Source of the DNA: Isoetes taiwanensis
Taxonomy: Eukaryota > Streptophyta > Lycopodiopsida > Isoetales > Isoetaceae
Assembly: GCA_021234155.1 (NCBI GenBank)
Contig: JAJEKV010000041.1
Span: 11,602,689 to 11,666,688 of the forward strand
Length of the DNA stretch: 64,000 nucleotides
Direction: 5' to 3'
A program made the position numbers and the translations under genes. Under the pieces are notes generated by a model. That model was not told the origin of the DNA. It did not search any database and saw only the letters and a program-made list of their open reading frames with translations. Shown piece after piece: positions 32,678 to 44,132 of the stretch (its first letter is position 1; every line of letters starts with the position of its first letter).

Positions 32678-34231
32678 TGTGACGTTCTACGTATTTATAC
32701 GGTATACGTATAAATATACTGACACGTCACGTAGTAGAAATACGCCACCATGGGGTATGTTAACCTAGGGGGTTGACCTAAAAGGGATTAATTTAGCTAT
32801 GCTAAATTAATAAAACCTAATTAAGTGTATTTTTGTTTTAATTAACCTAATTAGCTCAATTAGTTAATTAATGACATGCCACCTGGCCCAAACCGATTGG
32901 GCAAGGCAGGGTTTCCAATTGGGACACCCAAATTAGGGCTTTTGGGCCCCAATTCGAATTAGGAGCAGTTGGAGATGGAGGAGGAGAAGCAGCAGCCAGG
33001 CACCCTTCAACTAGTCGAGATGGAGCAGCCCAAGGCCGATTTGATGGTTAGTCAGTAGGTTACTTTGTTGATCTATAGCATAGCGCCTCTCTGTGGTGTG
33101 TTCTCTCTCTGTTTTTCTCCGTGGTTTACTTGTTAGGCTAACCCTTGATTGATATGGTGAGTATTCTTATCTCTAATCTCTGTATGTGCTTTGGTTGATG
33201 GTTTAGTAGTTCTTTGCTTAGTTAGCACTCCGGAGATGGGGGATTACGGGGGGTAGAGACCTCTGAGCCCATGTATTGTAGTATGCTCCTAGATAGAGCC
33301 CTGTATTATTCCCATTAGATGCGGCCTGTGTACAAGATCCCACCGAGCTGTGGAATCTATGACATCATTGAAGCACCAGATAAGGGGCCGTAGTGATGAA
33401 GTGTGGGGTGGGGTCTCGCCTGAGCATAAAAGGCTACGGGGACTCCTTCAAAGGAGCTAGGCCTAATAGTCGGGTCACGAGGGGCCGGGTATGGGTCCGA
33501 CACTCCTCGGTACAGAGGTGTGACCCGTATGGGGGCATCTTGTACTTTGATGATAAAGTTAGGGGGGGAGTAAGTCGGGTATGGGAGGAAATGCTGATGG
33601 ATCTCCTCCTCTAGTTCACCCATGGATTCACTCTGCGACTCTACAAGGGGACACTTCTCGACACCGCCTCATCGGTTTGGGGAGATGTAACCCGAGTAGT
33701 CGGCGGGTGATTCCTTGGGATTAAGCGCCTCAGGAAGGCTACAATGGCGCCATAGCTTGATTGACTCATCCGCAAAGTGTGCATGTGAGGGGCGGATGGA
33801 GTGGACAACCCTAGCCCTTTGTTCTATGTCGATAACGCCGGGTTATACCTCTGTCTGGCGGATCTCTTGAGCCCGAGCGTCGGGTCCATCCTCCACGAGT
33901 CCGAGCTGGGGTAGAACCCGGGTTTGGGGCGTTTTCCTTAGGATTAGATGCATCTTCTTTTGCCGTTAGTACTTGGATGGATGTGCCACCCTTCGTGGTT
34001 ATTTATGTATGATTTATGTTGTATGCTAACATGTATTCACTCTTTCGTGACTTAGGAGTCCCATTGAAGGCGTGGGCCGAATGACACCTCCGTGTCCTTC
34101 ACCCGGGCATCTTTCTATGGATGGTCCGAGTTAGACGGAGGGCCCTGCTCATGGTGAGCTGATTGCCATGGGAGGGGGAAGTCCCTGTATGTATACGTCC
34201 GGAGCGCCGTATATATTCAGGGAGCGTCACA
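32678..34231 (+). repeat. 5' LTR of element 3
   Basis: 1,554 bp from TGTGACGTTC to GGGAGCGTCACA. Just inside the 5' end is an inverted repeat, TATTTATAC and GTATAAATA around GGTATAC, with a G-box-like ACACGTCACGT downstream. Phrases such as GCGGATGGAGTGGACAACCC are shared with the LTRs of element 1, so the LTRs are distantly related. The terminal hairpin (GTATACG/CGTATA) is at 34190-34214. Confidence 0.92.
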
Positions 34232-34232
34232 A

Positions 34233-34250
34233 TGGTATCAGAGCCATGAT
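34233..34250 (+). promoter_or_regulatory. Primer-binding site of element 3 (initiator tRNA-Met)
   Basis: TGGTATCAGAGCCATGAT, one base after the LTR; the first 16 bases are the standard plant initiator-Met primer site. Confidence 0.93.
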
Positions 34251-34835
34251 TTTGGTTGACCGGAATTATAGCACTGACCAAATTCTAAACCGTTAGTTTG
34301 GTAGTTACGTGGGAGTTTAAGTTTAGCTAAACTGCCTAACTTCTCAGTGATTTAGTCTTTATGCTAGGTTTGTGTAATAAATTGTTTGAGATTTAGGAAG
34401 TTTAGGGTGAATTTGGTGTGGAAATGGTATAATTAGAAGACCCAAGTTTAGATGGGCCCTAACTTTTAGTGGGTAGCTCGGATGGAGGCGGAAATTGCTC
34501 CAGCGACTCCGGCACATCCCAAATACCCTAGGGGGCACGTTTCCCGAGGCGAAGATGGCGACCCCAAGGCCCAAAGTCAAAAGGTGCGCTGACTGCTATT
34601 GATGTGCTTAGCCCGGCAACGCCAGGCACACGTTTACTAGTAGATCTTATGAAGCCATGCTGTAGATCTGTGAGATGTTATAATTGAACTGAATTCATGA
34701 AAGTCCAGCTGGTTGCATGCAGAAGAAGATACAAGATCGAAAGTTAAGACCGTATTTCACCCTCGGCGCACCTATACGGTTCTGCCGTATAAAATACGCG
34801 TGGAAAAGAAAAAAGAAAAAAAAAATTTCTTTCCC

Positions 34836-34902
34836 CTCATTTCAAACCCGTGACCTCCCGCTTCCAACCCAACACTCTTTCCATTTTGCCAACTCTCTTT
34901 AG
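34836..34902 (-). repeat. tRNA-like (SINE-head-like) unit 1
   Basis: Minus strand reads GAGTTGGCAAAATGGAAAGA, an A-box-like segment, followed about 30 nt later by GGTCACGGGTTTGAAATG, a degenerate B box. It resembles the next unit at 34973. It cannot be a working tRNA because acceptor and anticodon arms do not fold. Confidence 0.5.
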
Positions 34903-34972
34903 GTTTTATACCTTTGTTATACATATCTAATGTTCTGTTTTAATTAGCAATTCTTTTAAGCAAAAGTTACAT

Positions 34973-35038
34973 CATGGGATTGAACCCCTGACCTTTTGCA
35001 CCCAAGCCAACACCTTTACCAATAAGCCAACTTCATTC
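34973..35038 (-). repeat. tRNA-like (SINE-head-like) unit 2
   Basis: Minus strand reads AAGTTGGCTTATTGGTAAAG (A box pattern TGGCNNANTGG), then GGTCAGGGGTTCAATCCC (B box GGTTCAANCC). The spacing of about 35 nt fits RNA polymerase III internal promoters. It lies in the element 3 leader about 137 bp from unit 1. Confidence 0.6.
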
Positions 35039-35124
35039 TTGTAGGGACATAACCCTTTTTCTGCTATTTATAGTGTATCTATTCCATATTTAAATTAGAG
35101 GCGTGCCTTTGGTAAACCCACGTT

Positions 35125-35312
35125 GTGGAGGCAACAACTCCATCGGAGCAAGCCTTTTTGCCACAGCTCCATCGGAGCAAGCTCTTTCGCCATCGCCGCC
35201 AGAGCAAGCTCTCTCGCCATAGCCGCCGAAGTAACCAGTCTTGCCATAGCCACGGGAGTCGACCTCTCTCTGCCATAGCCGACCTCCGCCGACTGCTCCT
35301 GCACTATCGTTT
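35125..35312. repeat. 27-30-bp minisatellite in the element 3 leader
   Basis: Five to six tandem units of the type GCCACAGCTCCATCGGAGCA followed by AGCTCTTTC, degrading toward 35300. Open on both strands but of simple repetitive composition; not called as a gene. Confidence 0.8.
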
Positions 35313-36639
35313 TTCTTCCTCGCCAAGCGCCTTTCAACACTTACATCGACATGGCCAACTTCGATGTTAATCTCCGTAACGTGGCGAACGGACCCGCGAT
35401 TCGAGGAGGGAGACCGAATTCCTCATTTCCCCGCCGCGACAGATGCTCGTCGTGGAATTTCGTAACCGTGGGACGCAACCAATATCTTTTCCACGCACAC
35501 CTAGAATGCAACCTTGTCCTTTTATTCTACCCCCATTCATTACGATGAGGAAATGCCTCCTCTATGTATTCAATGGATATAATAACCCATCTCTCTATTA
35601 CTCAGTAGTAGCTTTGTTCTCATAATATAAATCCTTCCAGTCTAGAAAGCAAACTCTATCAACCTTGTCTTCCTTCCATCTATAGACCTCTGTGTCCTTT
35701 ATATCTTATTTTATTCGACTTCATATGCTAGGGATTAAATGAAATATATCCCAATCATTATATCATACGCCATATGGCTCTCATTTCACGCTGATCAACC
35801 TTCTTTGAGAGTTAATCTATCATGTCAATTTAATGCAAACCAACCATTGTTGTTTAGTCAACTCTCCCTAGGATATCCTGACGTGGTTCGAGCAAAGTCT
35901 TCCGACCATTATCTTAGTTTCTCATTGTCATTAAATCTAAAAATTAGCTTATGTCTCTAAACGGATTTTCCGAGTCTCCCAAACATTAGTAACATCTATC
36001 CAGGTAGGCCCCTTCATCAAATATTCTTCCTAAACATTTTTCTCACTATGTCATCATCAGAGTTGCCATCATTTTTCCTTAGCCATGTATTTAATCCTTC
36101 ACAAACTAATAGCCTCCCTGTCGGTAGCCGCCCATAATGAGTACTCTCTATATCACGGTTTCCGTTAGGCGTTCATAGCATCCTTATCCATCCTTGCATT
36201 GTTATTTCTTATATTCTTCTATACCGATCTTATGCAATACGTCGTCTTCCCGTATAACGTCAGTCTAACCCGACCCTCCATCCTCGACTTCTAGCACACG
36301 ACACCCGCACATTATGTAACGCATCCCCAAATTTGTGCACGTAGTGACCTTTCCACTAGGTAACTTCTACCTAATGATTCGTAGTCCGCCTTTTATTATC
36401 CTCTTCCTTATCATGTTTTATCATGCTCTTAACTATGTTAAATTACTTAGAGTCATCAGGGCATCTGCTATAACTCCAAATAGACTATTGATTTCGACTC
36501 TCCTTATCCAACAAGCATCATGTAACTCTTATTCGTCACCCAACCACAATCAGTACTATTGTACGATGCAACCACATATCCTTCATATGAATGTTACGTG
36601 TGTATGTTCAATCATTCTTGATTTGATTCATACACATTC

Positions 36640-37460
36640 CTCATCCATAAGCAACCTGCCTTTTGCTGTAGATGGAATACGAAACCCTCCACGCGCCGCT
36701 GCCGTGGGATCCCCGCGCTTGACTTGCGAACACGAGATCACTCTTCTCAACCACCAGATGGCAGAATTGCAGGCGTACATTTCGCAATGGGCACCACATC
36801 CTATAGTTTCTCGTGTGTCTGCCCACCATCGACGCCTTAAACGTCCACGGCCTACATCAACAGCCACCCCTTACTCGGACACCAACGACTCTTCCGAGTC
36901 TCATGAACAGTATTCGGGGTACCCGAAAGCTCCTCCAATTCTCGGGCAGGGATGTGGAATCTTGGTTGCAGCACATCCACGAAGTGGCAACTCGAACGAA
37001 ATGCCTGAAGAGGCCACCGGCACACTTACGATCAGACACCTTACCGGTCCTGTTCGCCATTGGTGGAAAGCGTATCCAGCAGCTAAGGGCATAACAGGCA
37101 ATAACTGCGGGTTCACCACATTTGTTCTATTCTATTTTACTCCACCTATCCATACCGGTCAGCCAGTGCAGACCTTTTTGAGCCTGGCGCAGCAAACTTC
37201 CCGGTGCAACGAGCCACCCTAGGAAACAGTACATTGAAGGACTTCCTGCCAATCTTCGGACTAAAGTGCGTGCGTGTCACCCCAGATCGCTGATGGCAGC
37301 CGCAGCAAGGGCCCTTTCATGGGAAAGGGAGGTACCTTCGACTATCGATCCAACGACTTCTAGGGCTACTCCACACGGACATTTAGGACCAGCACCACCA
37401 CATCGAAAACCCCATCGCCACCGCATGGACGGACAGCGATACATTATTCCATTTATCTAG
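36640..37460 (+). pseudogene. gag: gag of element 3
   Basis: Retrotransposon gag domain in three frames of the plus strand. An N-terminal coiled region LLNHQMAELQAYISQW is at about 36745-36790. LLQFSGRDVESWLQHIHEVA follows in another frame at about 36930-36990, then LTGPVRHWWKAYPAAKG (37042-37092), FYFTPPIHTGQPVQTFLSLA (37132-37190), and after a further shift KQYIEGLPANLRTKV and HPRSLMAAAARALSWE (37225-37330). All core gag blocks occur in the right order, so the gene is recently broken rather than absent. No CCHC knuckle was found after it. Confidence 0.8.
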
Positions 37461-37529
37461 CTTTTCGCCAACATCATCACCTTGACGGTGTCACATACGA
37501 ATAGTCTGCGAGACGTATTGGTGCGTAAT

Positions 37530-38830
37530 AGAATAAAAACGTCTGTATCTGTAAATAATGTTTGTAAATGAAAAAAAAAAAAAAAACTATAAGAGAATCT
37601 ATATGCGTCCTTAATGTTTATAAATTTAAACCGACCTACATAGTGCCTTGAAATCTATACACATATAAATGTAAGATACAGATATGTGTAAATATGGAAT
37701 GCTGAAATGTAAATATAGTAGAATATAAGCATGGAATCATGTATGTATTATTTAAATAATTAGGACGTATATACCTAACCATAAGAGATACAATCCTTGA
37801 GATGTATAGGGTATTAACGGGTGTAAGGGCTAAATAACTACGTCTGTATGGTATAATATAATAAAAGTATAAATCTGATTGATAGGTATAGCACAGAGGG
37901 CAGCACTATATGACTTGTTTAAGAGTAAAAAACAGTAGCTAAGCAAATTATAGTAAATAAAACTCACAGCATAATGTAATAAACCAAGTCTAAAGTAAAT
38001 GACGAACCTGATAGGGATGTACAAAAAAAAAAAAAAAAAAAAAAAAAAACTTGCTTTCATAAGGAATAGCTTTCCAGTACCCACTGTCAGAATTATCACT
38101 GTTATAACCAAACAGAGGTAGCCTACACTTACAAGTGTGTATCGTCTACACTTAGATAAATGTCTCTAAATGGAACAAAAAAACTATAGGAGAGTTTGGA
38201 TGTGTGTTTAATGTCTATAAATAAGAATAGATGTAAATAATGACGGAAATGAATACACATCTAAATGTAAGATATCCATATATATTTAAGTGTAGAATCA
38301 TGAAGTGTTAATATAATGAAATCGAGGAATATCATTACTATGCGTTATAAAACCTTTAGAAGAAATAATACGACTCGGATTATCATTATAAAGGAATTAT
38401 ATGAATGATAAATACCTAAGAACCCCTCTGTCTAAATAATCTTTGCCTATATACCTAACAATGTCACATATAAATCACTGTATATCTGCGAATTAACAGT
38501 TGTCAGGACTAAAGGACTACGTTTGTATGCTATAACATAATAAACAAGAAAATATAAATCTGATGAGTATCTGTACTACTGAGGGTAACAATACATGACT
38601 TATTTAAGAATATAAAGCAATAAGCAAGAGAATTATAGTCAATCAAACTTATAGCATCGTATAATAAAAAGAAGTCTCAAGTAAAAGCCGAGCCTGATAG
38701 GCGTATATAAAGAACTTGAAAACCATAAGGAATAACTTCCAGTGTCCAGTGTCGGGAGTATCACTCTCTATAACCAAATAGAAATAATCTACATCTCTAC
38801 GTATGTATCGTTTACAATTAGATAAATGTG
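37530..38830. repeat. Two diverged ~660-bp tandem copies in the element 3 interior
   Basis: Anchors repeat in order: AACTATARGAGA at 37585 and 38192, TTGTATGSTATAAYATAATA at about 37840 and 38520, CATAAGGAATA at 38060 and 38720, then CCAGTACCCACTG at 38072 against CCAGTGTCCAGTG at 38735. Both copies are AT-rich and non-coding. The first holds poly(A) runs at 37570 and 38021-38049. Confidence 0.75.
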
Positions 38831-41111
38831 TTTAACTACATAATGTTTTTTTAATTGTGTATGTTCTGGGTTACTGTTAATATGATATGTATATTTCGGA
38901 GTATAACATCAATAATTCGCCTATTGATGCGACCTCTCTATCCCTAAGAGAACGACTCGATAAAAGGAACTTCCATGGAGTTCGTGCGATAATGTTAAAT
39001 CCACGATTATCTTTTAGACGCCAACATGAAGAACTCCACATGGATCTTTTTTTCCGAAGGTGCCTCTTTCTTTTTTTTATATGAAGCGACCAAAGGGACA
39101 TCCAGTTGTCAAGTCCATCATCAAACCGTCGGTAATTGGAGGACCTTAGTGAGGAACGTCAACCTCTACATCAAGGAGAAGCACACCTTCAACAACCCAA
39201 TTGAGTATGCGGTAGCTGGACGAATTCCTAGGACGCTTCCAGCTGCATACGGTTAGATAAGTTAAGTAGCATTGGCTTCGACTAATATCACGCCTGATAC
39301 GCTCGTCGAGCATTTCTCGTACATGCCTAGTACGAGCTATCACCCCAGGAATTGAGGAAGTCCTCAATGCGTGGGACGGAAAAACTACATGGTTAGCTAG
39401 ACTTATACATGACGGTTAGCACATGTCCAGCGTATTGACTCCACTTGGTGAGCTTGATCACCTTGCTGAGACGGAATCATTACGACGATAATTGTTAACC
39501 ATGTATAAAGCTACTATCTCCTAGGAATAACCCGACCACATGAAACGAAGTAATCTAGCAAGTCCGGCCAACTTGCTATGATAACAACATCAACTCACTT
39601 GGTGGGACTAATTCCAGAATTTGATTAACAACGACAGGGCAACTCTCTAGAATAGCAGCATGTATTATATAGTTAGGATCCACCTAAAATAAGAAGCATA
39701 AGTAGCTAGGGCTACTAAATGAATACCTTAAGACAACCACATAATCTTTTACGGTCGAGAACCTATGTATTCAACGCAACGGCCACCTCATCTCCAAATT
39801 AGACGACACAGCCTCGATGGGTGGAGGGCGTCTGGTATTCCCGGGAATGTCACCCTGCATTATATATTTAGGATATACCAACCTTAGCAAGTGAGTCAAT
39901 AAGGTGGGAAGACCGTATATATCCTCCTGTATCTAAGATGCATACATGTTAAGCAGATAATTGTTGGCGATGATGGGATCATCTTAAAAGTTCCTTATGC
40001 GATCATGCACTGCGTGTGCACATGACCGGAGGTCACGTAGGTGTAGGCATCATCACCACTCATGGATAGGAAAAGCACTTGTGCCAATGGCTCACGCCGT
40101 CTCGGCCAGGTGTAGGCATCATCATTAGTGTCCCAAGCCATGTTTTAGTATAGGTGGCTAATAGTAGTCTTCTGCTAGTGCCTCCGCTCAGATAGCTTAA
40201 ACAGGAGGTACTCCAGCGCCACGCCATCAACGATGCGATCAACCCCGACTGCACACTAGCCAATGAAGGCTTGGTCCAGCAAGGATCATGCAGAGACCTG
40301 GTGGGGTAGATGCATCCTAGGTGGGACAGGCATGTAAATGATAGGCCGCTTCATCTCGGCGATAATAGGAACATGGGCCATTCCTTATGCCGCTATGAAC
40401 GGCGAACCATAGGCATGATAGGAACCCTTGTAGTTAATTATTATATAACTTAATTATTATATATATAATCTAAGATAGATTAACGTGCGGGTGCATTGCC
40501 AGCACTCCGCATGATAACACGTATTATAAACTTTAATGTCTTTTATTGTTAAGTTAAATGTCATCGTAATGATAGCATAACGCTACCTTCTATATGATAT
40601 GTTTATAAAGCTAATGCAGTACCCAACGACGAGCATAAGAGCACATGTTTAACCCTTCAGTACGTTAACTAAGACCTTCTCTATGTAACATTATTGTCTA
40701 GATATTACTTGTGTAACTCCTACTCTAAATATAATTTTACTATCGGAATTAATTTCCTTAGATCTATCTCTGACATGGACTACGGTTGTTCATGATCGTC
40801 TTGTTAAAATACTTTCTGTACTATGGGGGTCTACATGATATTAAAATAAAATGTGTATCAGGGTTGCTGAAAACCCAAAGTCATAAAGTGAAACTCACCG
40901 ACTCTAAGTAATGTTAAAATTTACATGTCATTATTAATACGTACATGTACTTTTGTATAACATATAGTGTCCTTAATATGCTTGATATGTATCCTTAATA
41001 TCACCTACCTTCATAGGTCCGCTCTCTATAAGGTGGGGAGACTTGCTCCCAACATCTCGTGTGTTGACCCAGACCAAGAGCAGTCTTGATGCTGAGGACA
41101 ACATCATTTCT
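38831..41111. other. Element 3 downstream interior without pol
   Basis: About 2.3 kb. A weak open stretch at 39026-39256 plus (EKHTFNNPIEYAVAGRIPRT) has no recognised domain. No RT YxDD-type box, RNase H TDAS block or integrase signature was found in any frame. Confidence 0.55.
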
Positions 41112-41124
41112 AAGGTGGGGAGAA
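41112..41124 (+). promoter_or_regulatory. Polypurine tract of element 3
   Basis: AAGGTGGGGAGAA directly before the TGTGACGTTCC start of the 3' LTR. Confidence 0.88.
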
Positions 41125-41487
41125 TGTGACGTTCCACGTATTTATATGGTATACGTATAAATATACTGACACGTCACGTAGTAGAAATACGCCACCATGG
41201 GGTATGTTAACCTAGGGGGTTGACGTAAAAGGGATTAATTTAGCTATGCTAAATTAATAAAACCTAATTAAGTGTATTTTTGTCTTAATTAAACTAATTA
41301 GCTTAATTAGTTAATTAATGACATGCCACCTGGCCCAAACCGATTGGGCAAGGCAGGGTTTCCAATTGGGACACCCAAATTAGGGCTTTTGGGCCCCAAT
41401 TCGAATTAGGAGCAGTTGGAGATGGAGGAGGAGAAACAACAGCCAGGCACCCTTCAGCTAGTCTAGATGGAGCAGCCCAAGGCCGAT
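41125..41487 (+). repeat. Truncated 3' LTR of element 3
   Basis: The first 363 bp of the LTR, very close to the 5' copy (for example TATAC against TATAT in the leading palindrome). It stops within CAAGGCCGAT; unrelated sequence with gene content follows, indicating a deletion after insertion. Confidence 0.92.
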
Positions 41488-41540
41488 ATTTTCATCTTCA
41501 TCTATTTATTCATGTAGTACTTTTTGTTGTGTAGGTATTC

Positions 41541-42231
41541 AGGGTGTTCCAACCAATTAAAAACTGATTTGGCAGCAAAATATAAACTCGTTGTGTTGGA
41601 TTTAAATGATGTGTTGGTAAAAACTTTTGGTGCGAATAAACACAAAATAGGATTGACAATGCAATACACTAGTAGGAAAAAAATGATATTCAGACCAAAT
41701 GCAGTGTTGTTCCCGAAGAGTTTGTTACAGAAGTGTAGTGTTGGTATATGGTCATCAATACAACTCTCTAACGTGAAAGATGTGCTTCAAATACTATGTC
41801 CAAATTTGAGGGACAATTTGTATTTGTTTGGGGACAGAAAAAATGTGTTAAGTCGAGTTTTTCCCACCCTACCAAACCTATCTGTCCAATCATGATGAAG
41901 CCACTTGGGAAAGTAATGGACTCATACCCAAGCTTCAAAGGTATGCTTTTTGATGTTCCTTGGTAGCCCCTGGAATCTTCTGCTAGTACCTGCATTTAAA
42001 ATGGATGTCTGTGATGAAGAGCGAACAGTCCTTACCCCAAAGATAGAAGAAATATTGCATCTGCAAGCCCTAGCCTCTAACATCTGCAAGCCCTAGCCTC
42101 TAACAGACAGAAAGATTATGAAGTTATGCCTGGAAAAGCTTTCTGGAAAGCAACATCAGTGATGCACCCTAGTGAATGAGGAATTGAAGAAGGTTTATGG
42201 TGATGAAGATTGTCATTTTCCATTAGTGTGA
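41541..42231 (+). pseudogene. FCP1/NIF (HAD-type) phosphatase-like fragment
   Basis: A spliced-gene fragment just downstream of the truncated LTR. After an AG acceptor at 41540 the frame reads KYKLVVLDLNDVLVKTFG (about 41578-41630), the first block of plant FCP1/NLI-interacting-factor phosphatases, whose motif is DxDx(T/V) or DxNGxL. RPNAVLFPKSLLQKCSVGIW with SS follows, like the RPxxxxFLxxxxxxFxVGVWSS block, then NVKDVLQILCPNLRDNLYLF. A stop occurs at about 41895. Past it, other frames give MMKPLGKVMDSYPSF, VCDEERTVLTPKIEEILHLQ and a C-terminal NEELKKVYGDEDCHFPLV to the stop at 42231, so the tail is frameshifted. A 23-bp word CATCTGCAAGCCCTAGCCTC is tandemly duplicated at 42059-42104. Activity is unlikely. 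Confidence 0.6.
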
Positions 42232-42883
42232 TTAAGCCTGAGACATTATGTTATTTATGTTTGTGCTTCATTGTTGAATTCCAACAATTCCGAATTTTGA
42301 ATTGTCTGTAACGTGCTTGATTTATATGGAATGTTTATGTTACTTAATGCTGAATTTCAAGGGGTGCTTAAATTTAACAGACTTTTGTAATGTTCAAGTG
42401 CGATTGTTTGCAAGTGGTAGTGAGTGGCAGGGGTTGCTAATGCTTACTATTATGCTGTGACAGTTACTAAGTATATAATTATTTAAAGGTAGCTGTTCAT
42501 TGCATAACTGCTCGTGTTAATGAGTGCTTACTCACATTCACTGCTGAAACTAATTAAAGTGCTTAGTGTTTGAGATAGAGCACTGTTACATTCAAGCAGA
42601 ATTTGAAAGGACTGTACAAGAATTTAATGGATTGTTCCAGAAGCTGCATGGATAATACAAATGAAACGTTCAAATGAATTCATTCATTACATAATCGAAA
42701 GAACATTTGATAGACAAAAAGCTGATTTTTACATATATATACAAAAAACTTTACAAAAAGGGCCATCAGGTCATCAAAGCTTCAAGGGCTTGTTCTGACC
42801 AGATGCTCTCTTCCAACTCCTCGATTCTTTGCCCTTTGGTTGGTCATTCTTCATAACAGCTCCCATACAGGTACTGCTTCTCC
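42232..42883. other. Spacer between the phosphatase fragment and the TCC repeat
   Basis: AT-rich. Nothing assignable was found apart from a minus-strand open stretch at its right end (MKNDQPKGKESRSW) that continues into the trinucleotide repeat. Confidence 0.5.
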
Positions 42884-43202
42884 TCCTCGAATCCGCCTCC
42901 TCCTCCTCCTCCTCCTCCTCCCCCCGCCGCCGCCCGGCCGCGCCGCCTCCTCCTCCTCCTCCTCCTCCTCCTCCTCCTCCTCCTCCTCCTCCTCCCTCCT
43001 CCTCCTCCCCTCTCCTCCCCTCCTCCTCCTCCTCCTCCTCCTCCTCCTCCTCCTCCTCCTCCTCCCCTCCTCCTCCTCCTCCTCCTCCTCCTCCTCCTCC
43101 TCCTCCTCCTCCTCCTCCTCCTCCTCCTCCCTCCTCCTCCTCCTCCTCCTCCTCCTCCTCCTCCTCCTCCTCCTCCTCCTCCTCCTCCTCCTCCTCCTCC
43201 TC
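42884..43202. repeat. Very long (TCC)n microsatellite
   Basis: About 300 bp of almost uninterrupted CTCCTC on the plus strand (GAG/GGA on the minus), broken by single extra C residues near 42995-43020, 43065 and 43131, and by a CCGCCGCCC island at 42922-42948. It is a homopurine-homopyrimidine tract. Open frames through it (poly-Ser, poly-Leu, poly-Pro, poly-Glu or poly-Gly) are a property of the repeat. Confidence 0.95.
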
Positions 43203-44082
43203 TACGTTCTTCTGTTTAGTAAACAAATTAAAGCAAAGAAAACAAAAATTGAAGCAAAGAAAAGAAGGAAATTACCTTTCGCATCCTCACGGTCCTCAGT
43301 GTCCGTCTGTTTTTCCGGAAGTGCCGGCTCAAAGAAATATTAGTCTCTGTATTGTGGAGCTAGGTCCGCATCTTCAGGCACCTGCTTAAGCACATATTCA
43401 TGTGCTTTGTTAACGCTGCATTCGGATTGAGCTGACTTCATGTTTATATAGAAAGAATTAAAAGAGAAATGCAAAGGCTTAAGCTTAAGCGGGAAACGAT
43501 GGGGGGAATCTTAAGCTTGTAAGAAGCTAGCTCTTAAAAAGGGCTAGTGCTTAAATCATATGCTTAGGCACGTCAGTGTACGAAAAACCAACGCATCAGA
43601 ACAATAAGTTTGTAATCAGGCTTAAATATCACCATTGGAATTGACACATGTCACATCGAGGAAATGCCTTGATAATACATTTCTGCCAAGAATGTTGGGA
43701 TAGCGATGGTACCAAAATAAATAATTGAATGTTATTCCAATGTCATAAATGTACATTCTTAAACTATTCAATCTTCATTTCGAAGTACGTATCCATGCAC
43801 ACCACCCTTGTGCATTCTCACTAATGTTAAATATAACTGTGCTTACGTGCCTATGTGCTGAAAAAACAAATCAGTTGCAAAGAATTAAATCAATTTGGTT
43901 AAGTGTCAAAGAATTACAAGGTTATTGGGAGACTGGCCATAATTTTTTCATGGGTCTCCTGTGAAAGTTTATACATGTCTGCGCCTTCTATTTTCTCCAT
44001 ATCAATTTTAGAATATCTAACCACGTGGCTGGGCATGGAGGCTTCGGGTTGTTTAGTAAGCAATATGTACTTAGAATTCCCC

Positions 44083-44132
44083 AAGAATTGATAATACTTG
44101 CCTCCGAGAAAAAAAAAAAAGAATTGATAATA
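44083..44132 (-). mobile_element. Micro-insertion: 22-bp poly(A)-tailed insert with 14-bp duplication
   Basis: AAGAATTGATAATA occurs at 44083-44096 and again at 44119-44132. Between them lie CTTGCCTCCGAG and about ten A. The total gain is 36 bp, exactly 12 codons, so the transposase-like frame reads HYYQFFFFFLGGKYYQFLG instead of HYYQFLG. The structure is a tiny non-LTR-type retroposition or templated repair event. Confidence 0.7.

Larger units (their letters stand above)
32678..41487 (+). mobile_element. Element 3: gag-only, non-autonomous LTR retrotransposon with truncated 3' LTR
   Basis: The left LTR 32678-34231 is complete. The right LTR begins at 41125 (TGTGACGTTCC) and matches the left for 363 bp, then stops at 41487, so about 1.2 kb of it and any target duplication are lost. 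An intact initiator-Met primer site and a polypurine tract are present. The 6.9-kb interior encodes a recognisable gag (about 36640-37460) but I find no protease, RT, RNase H or integrase motif on either strand. This is the organisation described for TR-GAG non-autonomous elements. LTR ends, primer site and polypurine tract match those of elements 1 and 2, so their enzymes could have served it. Confidence 0.85.

Noticed and set aside
34973-35038. Functional tRNA gene
   Set aside because: Only internal-promoter-like boxes are present; acceptor and anticodon stems do not pair.
36335-36640. Start of the 295-codon open frame at 36335 as the true gag N-terminus of element 3
   Set aside because: The first ~100 residues are hydrophobic and unlike gag; convincing gag text begins only near 36640 and crosses three frames.
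42829-43389. 186-codon and 167-codon plus-strand frames and a 150-codon minus-strand frame across 42774-43389
   Set aside because: Nearly all residues come from the TCC/GGA trinucleotide repeat, which is open in several frames by composition. No domain lies at either end, so I list it as a repeat.
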